Assembly: GCA_031276105.1 (NCBI GenBank)
Contig: JAISNS010000120.1
Location: 1 to 10,448 of the forward strand
Source: Dysgonamonadaceae bacterium
Lineage (GTDB): Bacteria; Bacteroidota; Bacteroidia; Bacteroidales; Azobacteroidaceae
Length of the DNA stretch: 10,448 nt
Reading direction: 5' to 3'
Each line of letters begins with the position of its first letter. The first letter of the stretch is position 1. Positions 1 to 7,830 of this stretch are shown here, in pieces. A program made the position numbers and the translations under genes. The notes beneath the pieces were generated by a model that saw only the letters and a list, made by a program, of their open reading frames with translations, was not told the origin of the DNA and did not search any database.

Positions 1-135
1 ATGGTCGAAGGAATTGAATTTTTTTTCAAAGGTTTCGGAGCTGTCCAAATGCCGTATTATACAATAACCAAAGGGAAAATGAGTTTAATAAAACGAATCT
101 TTATCAAACTCAAACAGCAGATACAAAAGAAATGA
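1..135 (+). CDS. 3' end of an unidentified upstream gene (partial)
   Basis: Frame 1 is open from the window edge to a TGA at 133-135, giving 44 residues. The ATG at position 1 is probably an internal methionine, because the frame is already open at the edge. The tail ends in a strongly basic stretch (SLIKRIFIKLKQQIQKK). The stop overlaps the ATG of the methyltransferase by 4 bp (ATGA, 132-135), the usual signature of translational coupling, so the two genes are very likely in one operon. Too little is visible to name the family; a glycosyltransferase or another methyltransferase would fit the neighbourhood, but this is inference only. Confidence 0.6.
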   Translation: MVEGIEFFFKGFGAVQMPYYTITKGKMSLIKRIFIKLKQQIQKK

Positions 136-911
136 AGAAGCGGATCAAACGAATCTATCAACTGTTTTTTTCCGAAAAACAGCGTATCAAAAACCGACTG
201 TTGTTTAATCAAACGATATCCGTCTTTTACAGAGGAAATACCTGTTATTGCAACTGTTGCGGGAAATCATTCCGGAAATTCAAACCCAAAGGAACCGCAT
301 TGACGAAGCGGGAAAACGCCGAATGTCCTTATTGCGGTTCGCTGGAACGGGTAAGAAACCTGTTGTTTTACATCGAAAACGAAACCGGTCTGTTAACCGG
401 CAAGTTTCGCCTGTTGCATTTTGCCCCCGAATGGTGTTTGCTGCCGGTTTTCAAAAAAGCCGCCAATTTGGATTATATTACTGCCGATATTAATCCCGAT
501 TTAGCCGATCATGTGGTTGATATAATGGATATTCCGTTCGAGGACGAATCGTTCGATTACATCATTTGCTTTCATGTTTTAGGCCATGTCCCGGACGAAA
601 AAAAGGCGATCGAAGAAATGTACCGGGTCTTGAAACCGGAAGGCACGGCTTTGATTGCAACGATAATCGACTTAAATAATCCGCATACCTTTGAAACGGA
701 CGACGCGGATACGCCACAGAAACGCTTATATTATTATTCCGAACCGGATCTCCTTCGTTTGCACGGAACTGATTTTGACCAACGCCTGACGCAAGGCGGT
801 TTTAAAGTAGAAATGATTGATTACCCTTCTGTTTTGGGCGAAGAAATAAAGCGAAAATACGTTTTGGGCGACGGCAAACGCGAGTTGATTTTCAAATGTG
901 TAAAGAATTAA
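132..911 (+). CDS. SAM-dependent class I methyltransferase with Cys4 zinc-ribbon-like N-terminus
   Basis: This 259-residue protein is a predicted methyltransferase of the Methyltransf_11 type. Residues 1-25 are highly basic. Cysteines 40 and 43 (CNCC) and 65 and 68 (CPYCG), followed by SLER, form a CxxC...CxxC zinc-ribbon-like module. The Rossmann core follows: LLHFAPE (residues 94-100) is the glycine-poor motif I typical of this subfamily, TADIN (117-121) is the acidic end of beta-2, DIPFEDESFDYI (133-144) is motif II, and HVLGHVPD (148-155) leads into the YRVLKPEG motif (164-171). The usual HVLEHV is HVLGHV here. Family members are often found in glycan gene clusters. The substrate cannot be read from the sequence. 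The start is fixed by the ATGA overlap with the preceding gene. The 3' end overlaps the convergent deacetylase by 20 bp. Confidence 0.85.
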   Translation: MKKRIKRIYQLFFSEKQRIKNRLLFNQTISVFYRGNTCYCNCCGKSFRKFKPKGTALTKRENAECPYCGSLERVRNLLFYIENETGLLTGKFRLLHFAPEWCLLPVFKKAANLDYITADINPDLADHVVDIMDIPFEDESFDYIICFHVLGHVPDEKKAIEEMYRVLKPEGTALIATIIDLNNPHTFETDDADTPQKRLYYYSEPDLLRLHGTDFDQRLTQGGFKVEMIDYPSVLGEEIKRKYVLGDGKRELIFKCVKN

Positions 912-1869
912 TTTTGTATTTTAAGAAAGCTTTGTTGATAATCTCTCTTGCGTTCCGTCCGTTTTTTTCCATGTCGATACGGCCGGCATGTTTTCCCCGG
1001 TTTTGAAAATGAATCCCTGTTATTCCGAAACTTAAATCTACTTTGCCGGCAACCGCTTCGAAAAAAGAACCGGAAATGCCTTCATCCGAAAAAGGAAAAG
1101 AAAAATACGCCCGCTTTTCCCGAAAATTTTCTTTCACGTAATTGCACGATTCCACCGTTTGCCGGATTTGTTCCGTTTCATCCAATTCACTGTAAGGCGG
1201 ATGATCAATGCTATGCGCCCCGATGGCAAATCCTTTTCCCTGCATTTCCTTCAATTCGGAAGTTGTCAGATACGGCCTGTTTTTTTTCAGATACAGTTGA
1301 AAATCCACCTCAAGCAATGTTGCAAGAGTATCCAGGCGGTTTTTTTCTAAATAGGGAAGTTGGCGGATATTAGCCTGTAAAGAATGTTTAGGAGAAAAAT
1401 GAATGCCCAAACCGGTTGAAATTTCCTTTTGCACTGCTTTTGAAACCGGTTGTTTAGTTAGTTTATCAATCAACAGCGCCGCTTTGTGCCGGTAAAACAG
1501 CCGGCGATTATCCACAAAATCGCTGTTGATGAAGACGGTAGCCGGAATGCCTTTCCTGAAAAGAAGAGGGCAAACAGTTTCATAAACGCCTCTCAATCCG
1601 TCGTCGAACGAAAGATGAAAAGCGTGTTTGGTTAACTTTTCCGCATCAATAGTTACCGCATCAAAATAACGGGACAAAAATTCAATATCCTTTCCAAATG
1701 CCTTAGCCGTTTTAGGTTTATACAAAGGATGGATATGTGGCAGGTATTCATCGCTTACCGTATGATAAAAAGGATAAATAACGACCGGCTTGCTCAATCG
1801 AAGAAACCATTCGGGAGCGATTGCCCCGGCTATAAACGGAAGAATATCAGATGCAAAAAATCGAACCAT
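892..1869 (-). CDS. Polysaccharide deacetylase family protein (NodB / CE4)
   Basis: This 325-residue protein carries the metal-site motifs of carbohydrate esterase family 4, which removes acetyl groups from N-acetylated sugars. The visible motifs are YHTV (residues 35-38), SFDDG (87-91, with the second Asp expected to bind metal), HSIDH (219-223, the two metal-ligand histidines) and YFSFPFSDEG in the place of the RxxY/FxxPxG motif. About 100 residues separate the SFDDG block from the HSIDH block, longer than in minimal NodB domains, so there is an insertion. No clear signal peptide is visible, which suggests a cytoplasmic or membrane-associated place, for example acting on a lipid-linked glycan precursor (inference). 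It starts 88 bp from tilS and is divergent to it. It converges on the methyltransferase with a 20-bp overlap, so no separate terminator fits between them. Confidence 0.85.
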   Translation of the reverse strand: MVRFFASDILPFIAGAIAPEWFLRLSKPVVIYPFYHTVSDEYLPHIHPLYKPKTAKAFGKDIEFLSRYFDAVTIDAEKLTKHAFHLSFDDGLRGVYETVCPLLFRKGIPATVFINSDFVDNRRLFYRHKAALLIDKLTKQPVSKAVQKEISTGLGIHFSPKHSLQANIRQLPYLEKNRLDTLATLLEVDFQLYLKKNRPYLTTSELKEMQGKGFAIGAHSIDHPPYSELDETEQIRQTVESCNYVKENFREKRAYFSFPFSDEGISGSFFEAVAGKVDLSFGITGIHFQNRGKHAGRIDMEKNGRNAREIINKAFLKYKINSLHI

Positions 1870-1888
1870 AAAAAATAATATTTAGCTG

Positions 1889-1896
1889 CAAATATA
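1889..1896 (-). promoter_or_regulatory. -7 promoter element for the deacetylase gene
   Basis: Read on the minus strand this is TATATTTG, an exact match to the Bacteroidetes -7 consensus TAnnTTTG, placed 20 nt before the deacetylase ATG. It would give a very short leader. No clear TTTG-like -33 element is seen at the expected distance, so the call rests on the -7 box and its position. Confidence 0.45.
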
Positions 1897-1917
1897 GATT
1901 ATTATTGTTAATCATAC

Positions 1918-1925
1918 TATTTTTG
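1918..1925 (+). promoter_or_regulatory. -7 promoter element for tilS
   Basis: TATTTTTG matches the Bacteroidetes -7 consensus TAnnTTTG and lies 32 nt before the tilS ATG. The -33 region is AT-rich without a clear TTTG. It is 21 bp from the opposing -7 box of the deacetylase, so the two promoters are divergent and close. Confidence 0.45.
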
Positions 1926-1957
1926 CAGACTGAAATCAAATTCTTCCAAAATAAATA

Positions 1958-3271
1958 ATGATAAAAACGGTCAAAAACTATATCCATTCTCAACGCTTAT
2001 TGAAGCCGGGCAACAAGATTATTGTCGGATTAAGCGGCGGAGCCGATTCGGCAGTTCTCCTCTCGATTCTTCACCGGTTGGGATACGAATGTTTGGCGGC
2101 GCATTGCAATTTTCATTTGCGGGGCGACGAATCTCTTCGCGACGAACATTGCGCCAACCAATGGGCGGATTCGCTTCATATTCCTTTTTATACACAAAAT
2201 TTCGACACGTATTCCATTGCCAAAGCGCGCGGTATCTCCATCGAAATGGCCGCCAGGGATTTGCGTTACGAATGGTTCGAAACATTGCGCACACAACAGC
2301 AGGCAGACGCTATTGCCGTAGCGCACCACCGCGACGACAGCCTCGAAACGATGTTTCTTAATTTAATCCGGGGAACCGGAATTGCCGGACTGACCGGTAT
2401 CAAACCGAAATCCGGACAAGTCATTCGCCCGTTGCTCTGTGTATCAAAAGACGCCATTCTCCACTATGCAGAGAGTGAAAAACTGCCGTTTATTACCGAC
2501 TCCAGTAATTTGCAGGAAGAATTTACCCGCAATAAAATCCGCCGCCAAGTATTTCCCCTTCTGCAATCGCTGAATCCATCGTTAAATGCTTCCCTGCTTC
2601 GCACAATGGAACACCTGATCGAGGTGGAAAAAATATACCGCCTGCATGTTGCCGAAGCCAAAGCTACGGTTTTTAATTTATCCGATCAAACAATAGACAT
2701 TCAGGCCTTACTCGCCTCTCCTTCCCCCGAATCCATTCTTTTTGAAATCCTGAAAGAATACGGCTTTAGAAAAGAAGTTATCCGGAATATTTTTCAAGCA
2801 ATTGAAAGTCAGCCGGGGAAAGAGTTTTATTCTCGAAAATACAAACTGATAAAAGACCGGAAACATTTTTTTTTATTCCCTTTGGAACAAAAGGAAAAGA
2901 AGCTTGTTTTTTATATAGAAAAAAATGAAAAGGAAATAACCGTTCCTTTCCCGATGAACATCAATATTCGGCAGGAAAAACCGGCAATTATCAACGATAA
3001 AAAAATTGCCTATCTGGATTTTGATAAATTGAAGTTCCCGTTAATGCTCCGGAAATGGCAAAAAGGAGACCGTTTTGTTCCCTTGGGAATGAAAGGAAGT
3101 CAAAAATTAAGCGATTATTTTAACAATCAGAAATTAAACAAGCAAGAAAAAGAGAATACATGGATTTTATGTTCGGGAAATGAAATTGTCTGGATCGTCG
3201 GTTTTCGAATCGGTCACCACTTCCGGATAGATACGAGCAGTAAAAAATACTATATTTTAAAACTTTTATGA
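1958..3271 (+). CDS. tilS: tRNA(Ile)-lysidine synthetase TilS
   Basis: TilS attaches lysine to C34 of the CAU-anticodon tRNA-Ile using ATP. The product reads AUA as isoleucine, and the function is essential in most bacteria. The 437-residue protein has the N-type ATP-pyrophosphatase P-loop SGGADS at residues 26-31, the AHCNFHLRGDES block after it, AHHRDD at 122-127 followed by SLETMFLNLIRGTG, and NKIRRQVFPLL, all diagnostic of TilS. A linker of about 100 residues leads to the C-terminal TilS domain, seen as LRKWQKGDRFVPLGMKG, KLSDYF and the final WIVGFRIGHHFRI. Length and domain order are those of the full, E. coli-like form. The ATG is preceded by an A-rich stretch without Shine-Dalgarno, as usual in this phylum. 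No frame damage is seen. Confidence 0.96.
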   Translation: MIKTVKNYIHSQRLLKPGNKIIVGLSGGADSAVLLSILHRLGYECLAAHCNFHLRGDESLRDEHCANQWADSLHIPFYTQNFDTYSIAKARGISIEMAARDLRYEWFETLRTQQQADAIAVAHHRDDSLETMFLNLIRGTGIAGLTGIKPKSGQVIRPLLCVSKDAILHYAESEKLPFITDSSNLQEEFTRNKIRRQVFPLLQSLNPSLNASLLRTMEHLIEVEKIYRLHVAEAKATVFNLSDQTIDIQALLASPSPESILFEILKEYGFRKEVIRNIFQAIESQPGKEFYSRKYKLIKDRKHFFLFPLEQKEKKLVFYIEKNEKEITVPFPMNINIRQEKPAIINDKKIAYLDFDKLKFPLMLRKWQKGDRFVPLGMKGSQKLSDYFNNQKLNKQEKENTWILCSGNEIVWIVGFRIGHHFRIDTSSKKYYILKLL

Positions 3272-3300
3272 AAAAATAGTGGGAATATAGAAAAAAGTTG

Positions 3301-3308
3301 TACCTTTG
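3301..3308 (+). promoter_or_regulatory. Promoter of rho (TACCTTTG)
   Basis: TACCTTTG, directly preceded by GTTG, is an exact and very typical Bacteroidetes -7 element. It lies 30 nt after the tilS stop and 75 nt before the rho ATG. Transcription would start at about 3314-3316, giving a leader of roughly 70 nt. No hairpin terminator is seen between the tilS stop and this promoter, so readthrough from tilS into rho is possible. Confidence 0.75.
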
Positions 3309-3382
3309 CTCCGTAAATACTTCAGAAATATTTCCCAACTACACTTTAATAGTAATTTATAAGATATTATACAATACATTTT

Positions 3383-5485
3383 ATGCAGAAATACAATATT
3401 TTGCAATTGAAAGAAATGGAACAGAGTAATTTAATTGCATTAGCAAAAGAGTTAGGCTTGAAAAAAGTAGAAAAGTTAGACAAAGACAGCTTAGTCTATC
3501 AGATATTAGACCAGCAAGCCATAGTAGGCGCAGCCCAACAAGCGTCGGAAGGAAAAATCAACGAGGGAACCAAAAGACAAAGGGGACGTCCGCTCAAAAG
3601 CCAAAAGCAAAACGCGGCCAAACCGGTTGCCGAAACAAAGGAAACGCAGAAAACGACTGACACAGAAGCGGCCGCAAAAGTTGTTTTGCCGGAGAAAAAA
3701 AACCGGAACAGAAAACAACTGGAGAAAATAACAACCCCAATAACGCCTCCGTCGGAACAATTGCCGGTGAGCAGGAACGTTTCGACGCCCGAAATCCCTT
3801 TCCCCGAAACACCTGTCGCAGAACCGGTATTACAAGAACCGCCGGTTGCAAAAGCGGAAACTCCAGCCGCAGAAGAAAAAAAAATATTGCAGCCTAAAAC
3901 GACGAAAAGAACCCGTATCGAAAAGATCCCCATAACAACGGTAGTTGTTGGACAGCCTCCTGTCGTGGTCGATACAACGCCTGTAACCCCGAAAGAACCG
4001 GAAAAAATCGCAGTTGAAGAAGAAACCCTTCCGGAAGATTATAAAACCAGGGAAGAAGCGCCTGCGGAAGAAAGCGTTGCAAAAGAAGAAATTATCAAAG
4101 AAGAAGTTGCCAAGGAAGAAATTGCCAAAGAAGAAGCGCAGCCTGCCGGAAAAATTGTTTTCAGGCACAGCCCCAATGTGAACAGCGTTATGGATCAGGT
4201 TTTGTTTTCTCCCGTCAAAAAAGACTTGCAGAAACAACCTAAAATTCAGAATATTAATAACAACGGGAGTAGCACTAACGCGATTAAAAGTAACGGAAAT
4301 CCGAATAAAATCGCCCTGAATCCCGTTCAGCCGCCCAAAGAAAAAACTTTCGACTTCGACGGGATATTGACCGGAACCGGCGTGCTCGAAATTATTCAGG
4401 AAGGATATGGATTTTTACGTTCGTCCGATTACAATTACCTCTCCTCCGCCGATGATATTTATGTTTCTCAGTCCCAAATCAAACTGTTTGGCCTAAGAAC
4501 CGGCGACGTGGTAGAAGGCCCCATCCGTCCGCCCAAAGAAGGTGAAAAATTTTTCCCCTTAGTCAAAGTCGATTTGATTAACGGCCTCCGTCCGGAAGAA
4601 GTGCGCGACCGGGTTCCCTTCGACCATTTGACGCCCCTTTTCCCTGACGAACGTTTTCGCCTGACCGCCAGCCTTAGCCCTAAAATAATGGATAAAATCG
4701 CTCCGCGCGTAGTAGATTTATTTTCTCCTATCGGAAAAGGCCAGCGCGGATTGATTGTGGCGCAACCGAAAACCGGTAAAACGATGTTGCTGAAAGACAT
4801 TGCCAACTCCATCGCGTGGAATCATCCGGAAGTATATATGATTGTCCTGCTGATAGACGAACGCCCGGAAGAAGTAACGGATATGCAACGCAGTGTAGAT
4901 GCCGAAGTTATAGCTTCTACTTTCGACGAACCGGCCGAACGCCACGTAAAAATTGCCGAAATCGTTTTGAATAAAGCCAAACGAATGGTAGAATGTGGTC
5001 ACGACGTAGTTATTTTGCTGGATTCCATCACCCGTTTAGCGCGGGCTTACAACACAGTCCAACCGGCTTCGGGAAAAGTCCTTTCCGGAGGTGTAGACGC
5101 AAATGCCCTTCAAAAACCGAAACGGTTCTTCGGCGCCGCCCGGAATATCGAAAACGGAGGCTCGTTGACCATTATCGCAACAGCGTTGACGGAAACCGGT
5201 TCCAAAATGGATGATGTTATCTTTGAAGAATTTAAGGGAACCGGCAACATGGAATTGCAACTCGACCGCCGCTTATCCAACAAGCGAATTTATCCGGCAG
5301 TAGATATTGTTGCCTCCAGCACCCGCCGCGACGAACTGCTGCAAGACGAAGAAACCGTTAAACGCATGTGGATTCTTCGCCGCTATCTTTCCGATATGAC
5401 CAGCATCGAAGCGATGGAATTTGTGAAAGACCGCTTGGTAAAAACATACAGCAACGAAGAATTTTTAATTTCTATGAACGGATGA
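3383..5485 (+). CDS. rho: Transcription termination factor Rho, with long inserted disordered region
   Basis: Rho is a hexameric RNA-dependent ATPase/helicase that ends transcription of untranslated RNA. Residues 1-45 form the Rho_N (SAP-like) helical domain ([18 protein letters not shown]). Residues about 60-320 are a low-complexity insertion rich in Lys, Glu, Pro, Ala and Thr. The primary RNA-binding cold-shock-like domain starts near residue 324 (FDGIL...GYGFLRS). The ATPase core has Walker A QPKTGKT (461-467), catalytic Glu493 in [13 protein letters not shown], Walker B ending at Asp547 (VILLDS), and the R-loop region [19 protein letters not shown]. The ATPase core shows no missing key residue. 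The protein is 700 residues against about 420 in E. coli; the excess is the insertion. Long insertions at this place are characteristic of Bacteroidetes Rho. It has its own promoter. Confidence 0.97.
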   Translation: MQKYNILQLKEMEQSNLIALAKELGLKKVEKLDKDSLVYQILDQQAIVGAAQQASEGKINEGTKRQRGRPLKSQKQNAAKPVAETKETQKTTDTEAAAKVVLPEKKNRNRKQLEKITTPITPPSEQLPVSRNVSTPEIPFPETPVAEPVLQEPPVAKAETPAAEEKKILQPKTTKRTRIEKIPITTVVVGQPPVVVDTTPVTPKEPEKIAVEEETLPEDYKTREEAPAEESVAKEEIIKEEVAKEEIAKEEAQPAGKIVFRHSPNVNSVMDQVLFSPVKKDLQKQPKIQNINNNGSSTNAIKSNGNPNKIALNPVQPPKEKTFDFDGILTGTGVLEIIQEGYGFLRSSDYNYLSSADDIYVSQSQIKLFGLRTGDVVEGPIRPPKEGEKFFPLVKVDLINGLRPEEVRDRVPFDHLTPLFPDERFRLTASLSPKIMDKIAPRVVDLFSPIGKGQRGLIVAQPKTGKTMLLKDIANSIAWNHPEVYMIVLLIDERPEEVTDMQRSVDAEVIASTFDEPAERHVKIAEIVLNKAKRMVECGHDVVILLDSITRLARAYNTVQPASGKVLSGGVDANALQKPKRFFGAARNIENGGSLTIIATALTETGSKMDDVIFEEFKGTGNMELQLDRRLSNKRIYPAVDIVASSTRRDELLQDEETVKRMWILRRYLSDMTSIEAMEFVKDRLVKTYSNEEFLISMNG
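4079..4138 (+). repeat. Four 15-nt tandem repeats inside rho ([AI]KEE[IVA] pentapeptide)
   Basis: Four successive 15-nt units start at 4079, 4094, 4109 and 4124. They encode residues 233-252 of Rho as [15 protein letters not shown] and AKEEA. The codons are close but not identical between units, so this is an old rather than a fresh duplication. The peptide would be a charged, helix-prone segment inside the otherwise disordered insertion. Confidence 0.8.
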
Positions 5486-5522
5486 AAAATATTGCCTAAC
5501 TAATTATTAAACATCAAACATT

Positions 5523-6068
5523 ATGAAAACGGTTGTTTCTTCCCCGTCGTATCTTGTTCGTTGCCTCTTACTTACCACCTTACTGACATGCTTTGCAATT
5601 AACTCCCATGCTCAAACGGGCGATTTACTCGTTGGCGCACAGGGCGGTTTCAATACCCGCTACAAAGATGGGATGTATGGCCTGAATCTCTCTTATCATC
5701 TGAACGATCCGGTAGAAGCAAGTTTTACAGGTTTGTTTAATCCGGCAATTTCGCTTACCGATGAGTTTAATAAAAATTCGGTAACAAAACTGAGCATTTA
5801 TTCCCTGAATCTTGATTTGCGTTACTACATGTTGCTGATGCGTTCGTGGGGAATGGGGCCTGCATTGGGGTATCAATACCTGATAGTTAAGGATAAAAAT
5901 TCTTTAAGCGACTTTTCTGCCTCCGGCTTCAATATCGGTTGGCACATGCGATTCAATATCACCGACGAATTGAAGACGATGGGCGGTTGGCGCTATACGA
6001 TGGCTGCCGAAGACGTCCGGCATCACTATATCTATTTGGGCATCGGCTATACTTTCAGCCTGTACTAA
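5523..6068 (+). CDS. Small outer-membrane beta-barrel protein
   Basis: This 181-residue protein is probably exported and inserted in the outer membrane. Residues 1-30 are a signal peptide: a basic start, a hydrophobic core LLLTTLLTCFAI, and cleavage expected after SHA (residue 30) before Gln31. Cys23 is inside the core and not in a convincing lipobox. The mature part of about 150 residues has alternating polar and hydrophobic strands (LVGAQGGFNTRY, YGLNLSYHL, LNLDLRYYML, FNIGWHMRFNI, YIYLGIGYTFSLY). It ends in an aromatic residue, as barrel proteins recognised by the BAM machinery do. Length fits an eight-stranded barrel. No specific family is recognised. It starts 37 nt after rho with no TAnnTTTG box in the gap, so it may be co-transcribed with rho. 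Confidence 0.7.
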   Translation: MKTVVSSPSYLVRCLLLTTLLTCFAINSHAQTGDLLVGAQGGFNTRYKDGMYGLNLSYHLNDPVEASFTGLFNPAISLTDEFNKNSVTKLSIYSLNLDLRYYMLLMRSWGMGPALGYQYLIVKDKNSLSDFSASGFNIGWHMRFNITDELKTMGGWRYTMAAEDVRHHYIYLGIGYTFSLY

Positions 6069-6094
6069 TTCTGATGATTGTTGACAATTAAAGC

Positions 6095-6134
6095 AAAGCG
6101 GCTGCCTCGAAATTCATTTAGAGACAGCCGCTTT
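6095..6134. terminator. Hairpin terminator between two convergent genes
   Basis: The arms AAAGCGGCTGCCTC (6095-6108) and GAGACAGCCGCTTT (6121-6134) pair over 14 bp with a single mismatch around a 12-nt loop. It sits 26 nt after the stop of the barrel protein gene and 19 nt after the end of the opposite-strand gene, so it can serve both. The arm ends are A-rich and T-rich, which gives short U-tracts in either direction. GC-rich stems with GCTGCCTC-like cores are common at Bacteroidales gene ends. Confidence 0.8.
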
Positions 6135-6153
6135 ATAAATCAGAATAATCAAA

Positions 6154-7707
6154 TCAATCCATTGTCCTCACACACCTGAACACTTGGGCAGTACCCTTGT
6201 TATGCCAATATGTTCCCGCTCCATCAAACATCAAGAAGATACCCCTACCGCTATCAAACGCCGTAGAACTCCAATAGTCGTAGGAGCTTCCCGTCTTGCG
6301 TGCAGCCATGTTAACAGTACGATAATCTGCTCCTTCCACAGAAGTAAGTTGATCAAATTGGATAGAAGCGCCATTAACAGCATTAGCAACCGCAAAGCGA
6401 GAGATATAACCCAACTCGGCAATATTCGGCGAACGCCAACCACCCATAGTTGCATCCTCTGCATCAATAGCAACCGGATTTGCACTGCTACAATAGCTTA
6501 TTGCACTTGCCCAGTCACGGTTTGATGAGGCATCGCGATAATACACGCACAAATCCTTCGCAGGATACAACTTCGAAAAATAAGGAGCCGAAATAGCATT
6601 TCCGCCATATACATTGGTACCCAAAAGATTTTCATAACGAGTACCATCACCAATAGCGCGAACCACCTCAGCGGCAGGATCGGTGTTCGTATCATACACA
6701 TGAACGCCGCCGGGTATAATCACCCCTGGACAACATTCGCCATCCTGAGCCTTCAAATTCAAAGAAGCTATCTTATTCTCCAAATTATTATTTTTATAAG
6801 CAACCAGCAGCTTCACGCTAAGAGGGGCGCTATTGGCCAATACCTGCTCCTTTACATCCGGCACAAACGTAATCGTAAACGCAATGGAGCCACTGCCTGT
6901 ATTGTGAGTGGGCACAGGCTGGGAAACGCCGGCAATAATACCTCCGGGATTCAAAACCGTTAATTCGGAATAATCGCTATCGTAAGTAAACGTATAAGTC
7001 TTCGTCAAATCGCCGAATAAATTTACATCATAACAAGGAGTGCCGTTAATACTGTACTTCCCATCTATCAATTCGGCAGGAACAGCGCCGCCATCGGTTA
7101 CATAAACAGTTACCTCGTTACTTGTCGCCTTCGCCGAAGTATAATCGGCATAGTGGTCGGAAGCGTCAACCTTTACGGTGTATGTACCGGCAGGCGAAAA
7201 AGAGGTTGTCCAACTTGATTCCGGATAAACGGAAGTTTGAGAACTTACGCTGTTCACTTTCCAGTCATACTCCTCACCTTCGGCGCAACGTTCGCTTGCG
7301 CCGCTCGCAACGGAAAAAGTTATCGGGTCGCCTGTCTTGACAAGAAGGGTCGACGCCGTCAGTGTCAAAGCGGTAAGCGGCGTGCAGTTTTCATCAAAAA
7401 ATGTCCAGTTAGTCCCGTTCCAAACATAAACGCCGATTGGAATACCATAGCCGCCGGTATGGTAAACGATTGCGCCCCGAAAGTTACTTTTCACCGCGCC
7501 CAAGTCGGCAGGAGCCGGAGTCATGCCGGAAAAAGTAGCCGGAATTGTGTACAAATCCTCAAGCGTTACATTCGAAAGGGCCAAACCGCCTTTTACAGTC
7601 TTGTTCAAATCCAGCAGTGCGCCTTTGGCAGGCTCCGCCAATTCGCCGATAGTAACCTGAGCGTGCAGGTTAGCGCTTAAAATAAGCGCAAGTGATAATA
7701 CTAAAAA
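6154..7707 (-). CDS. Secreted multi-domain surface protein (PKD-like plus FISUMP/DUF1566-like C-terminus), start codon apparently lost
   Basis: The frame is open from 7707 down to the stop at 6154-6156. The first codons encode an evident signal peptide, FLVLSLALILSANLHAQ, cut before VTIGE. No ATG exists for it: an in-frame TAA (7710-7708) precedes the Phe codon. The nearest formal start is TTG at 7641, giving 495 residues but losing the signal peptide. Numbered from that TTG, residues 7-25 (GALLDLNKTVKGGLALSNV) are the N-terminal motif of many Bacteroidia surface proteins. Residues about 94-183 are PKD-like (DPITFSV...YDWKV...SPAGTYTVKVDA). Residues about 315-495 resemble the FISUMP/DUF1566 family, with GGWRSPNIAEL (400-410), YWSST (456-460) and the closing RCVR (489-492). 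The rest of the frame is undamaged, so this is either a recent start-site mutation, a sequence error or noncanonical initiation. The ligand is unknown. Confidence 0.7.
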   Translation of the reverse strand, partial: FLVLSLALILSANLHAQVTIGELAEPAKGALLDLNKTVKGGLALSNVTLEDLYTIPATFSGMTPAPADLGAVKSNFRGAIVYHTGGYGIPIGVYVWNGTNWTFFDENCTPLTALTLTASTLLVKTGDPITFSVASGASERCAEGEEYDWKVNSVSSQTSVYPESSWTTSFSPAGTYTVKVDASDHYADYTSAKATSNEVTVYVTDGGAVPAELIDGKYSINGTPCYDVNLFGDLTKTYTFTYDSDYSELTVLNPGGIIAGVSQPVPTHNTGSGSIAFTITFVPDVKEQVLANSAPLSVKLLVAYKNNNLENKIASLNLKAQDGECCPGVIIPGGVHVYDTNTDPAAEVVRAIGDGTRYENLLGTNVYGGNAISAPYFSKLYPAKDLCVYYRDASSNRDWASAISYCSSANPVAIDAEDATMGGWRSPNIAELGYISRFAVANAVNGASIQFDQLTSVEGADYRTVNMAARKTGSSYDYWSSTAFDSGRGIFLMFDGAGTYWHNKGTAQVFRCVRTMD

Positions 7708-7770
7708 TTATGTTCTCCTTTTTTTTCTATTTAATTAACACATAACTTATCATTCATAACTCCTAACTTT

Positions 7771-7810
7771 TATAAAGCGACTTTATACGTGCGTATAAAG
7801 CGTCTTTATA
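7771..7810. repeat. Nested palindromes built from TATAAAG / CTTTATA
   Basis: The word TATAAAG and its reverse complement CTTTATA alternate four times (7771, 7781, 7794, 7804). They are separated by CGA, a central CGTGCG block and CGT. The central palindrome CTTTATACG-TG-CGTATAAAG (7781-7800) is perfect, and the outer parts make 19-bp arms that mismatch only in the CGA/CGT spacers. It lies upstream of the minus-strand surface protein gene. Function is not known; a regulator site, a transcript-end hairpin or a repeat element is possible. Confidence 0.7.
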
Positions 7811-7830
7811 TATACACTGCCGCCCAACGA

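Noticed and set aside
948..1373. 141-codon plus-strand open frame opposite the deacetylase
   Set aside because: No recognisable motif; the opposite strand has all NodB motifs in order.
3830..4237. 135-codon minus-strand open frame opposite the Rho insertion, rich in Phe
   Set aside because: It is the antisense of Glu/Lys-rich codons (GAA/AAA read as TTC/TTT); the plus-strand frame is clearly the real one.
7237..7680. 147-codon plus-strand open frame opposite the surface protein
   Set aside because: Basic, Cys- and Arg-rich shadow translation without motifs; the minus-strand frame carries PKD-like and FISUMP-like motifs.
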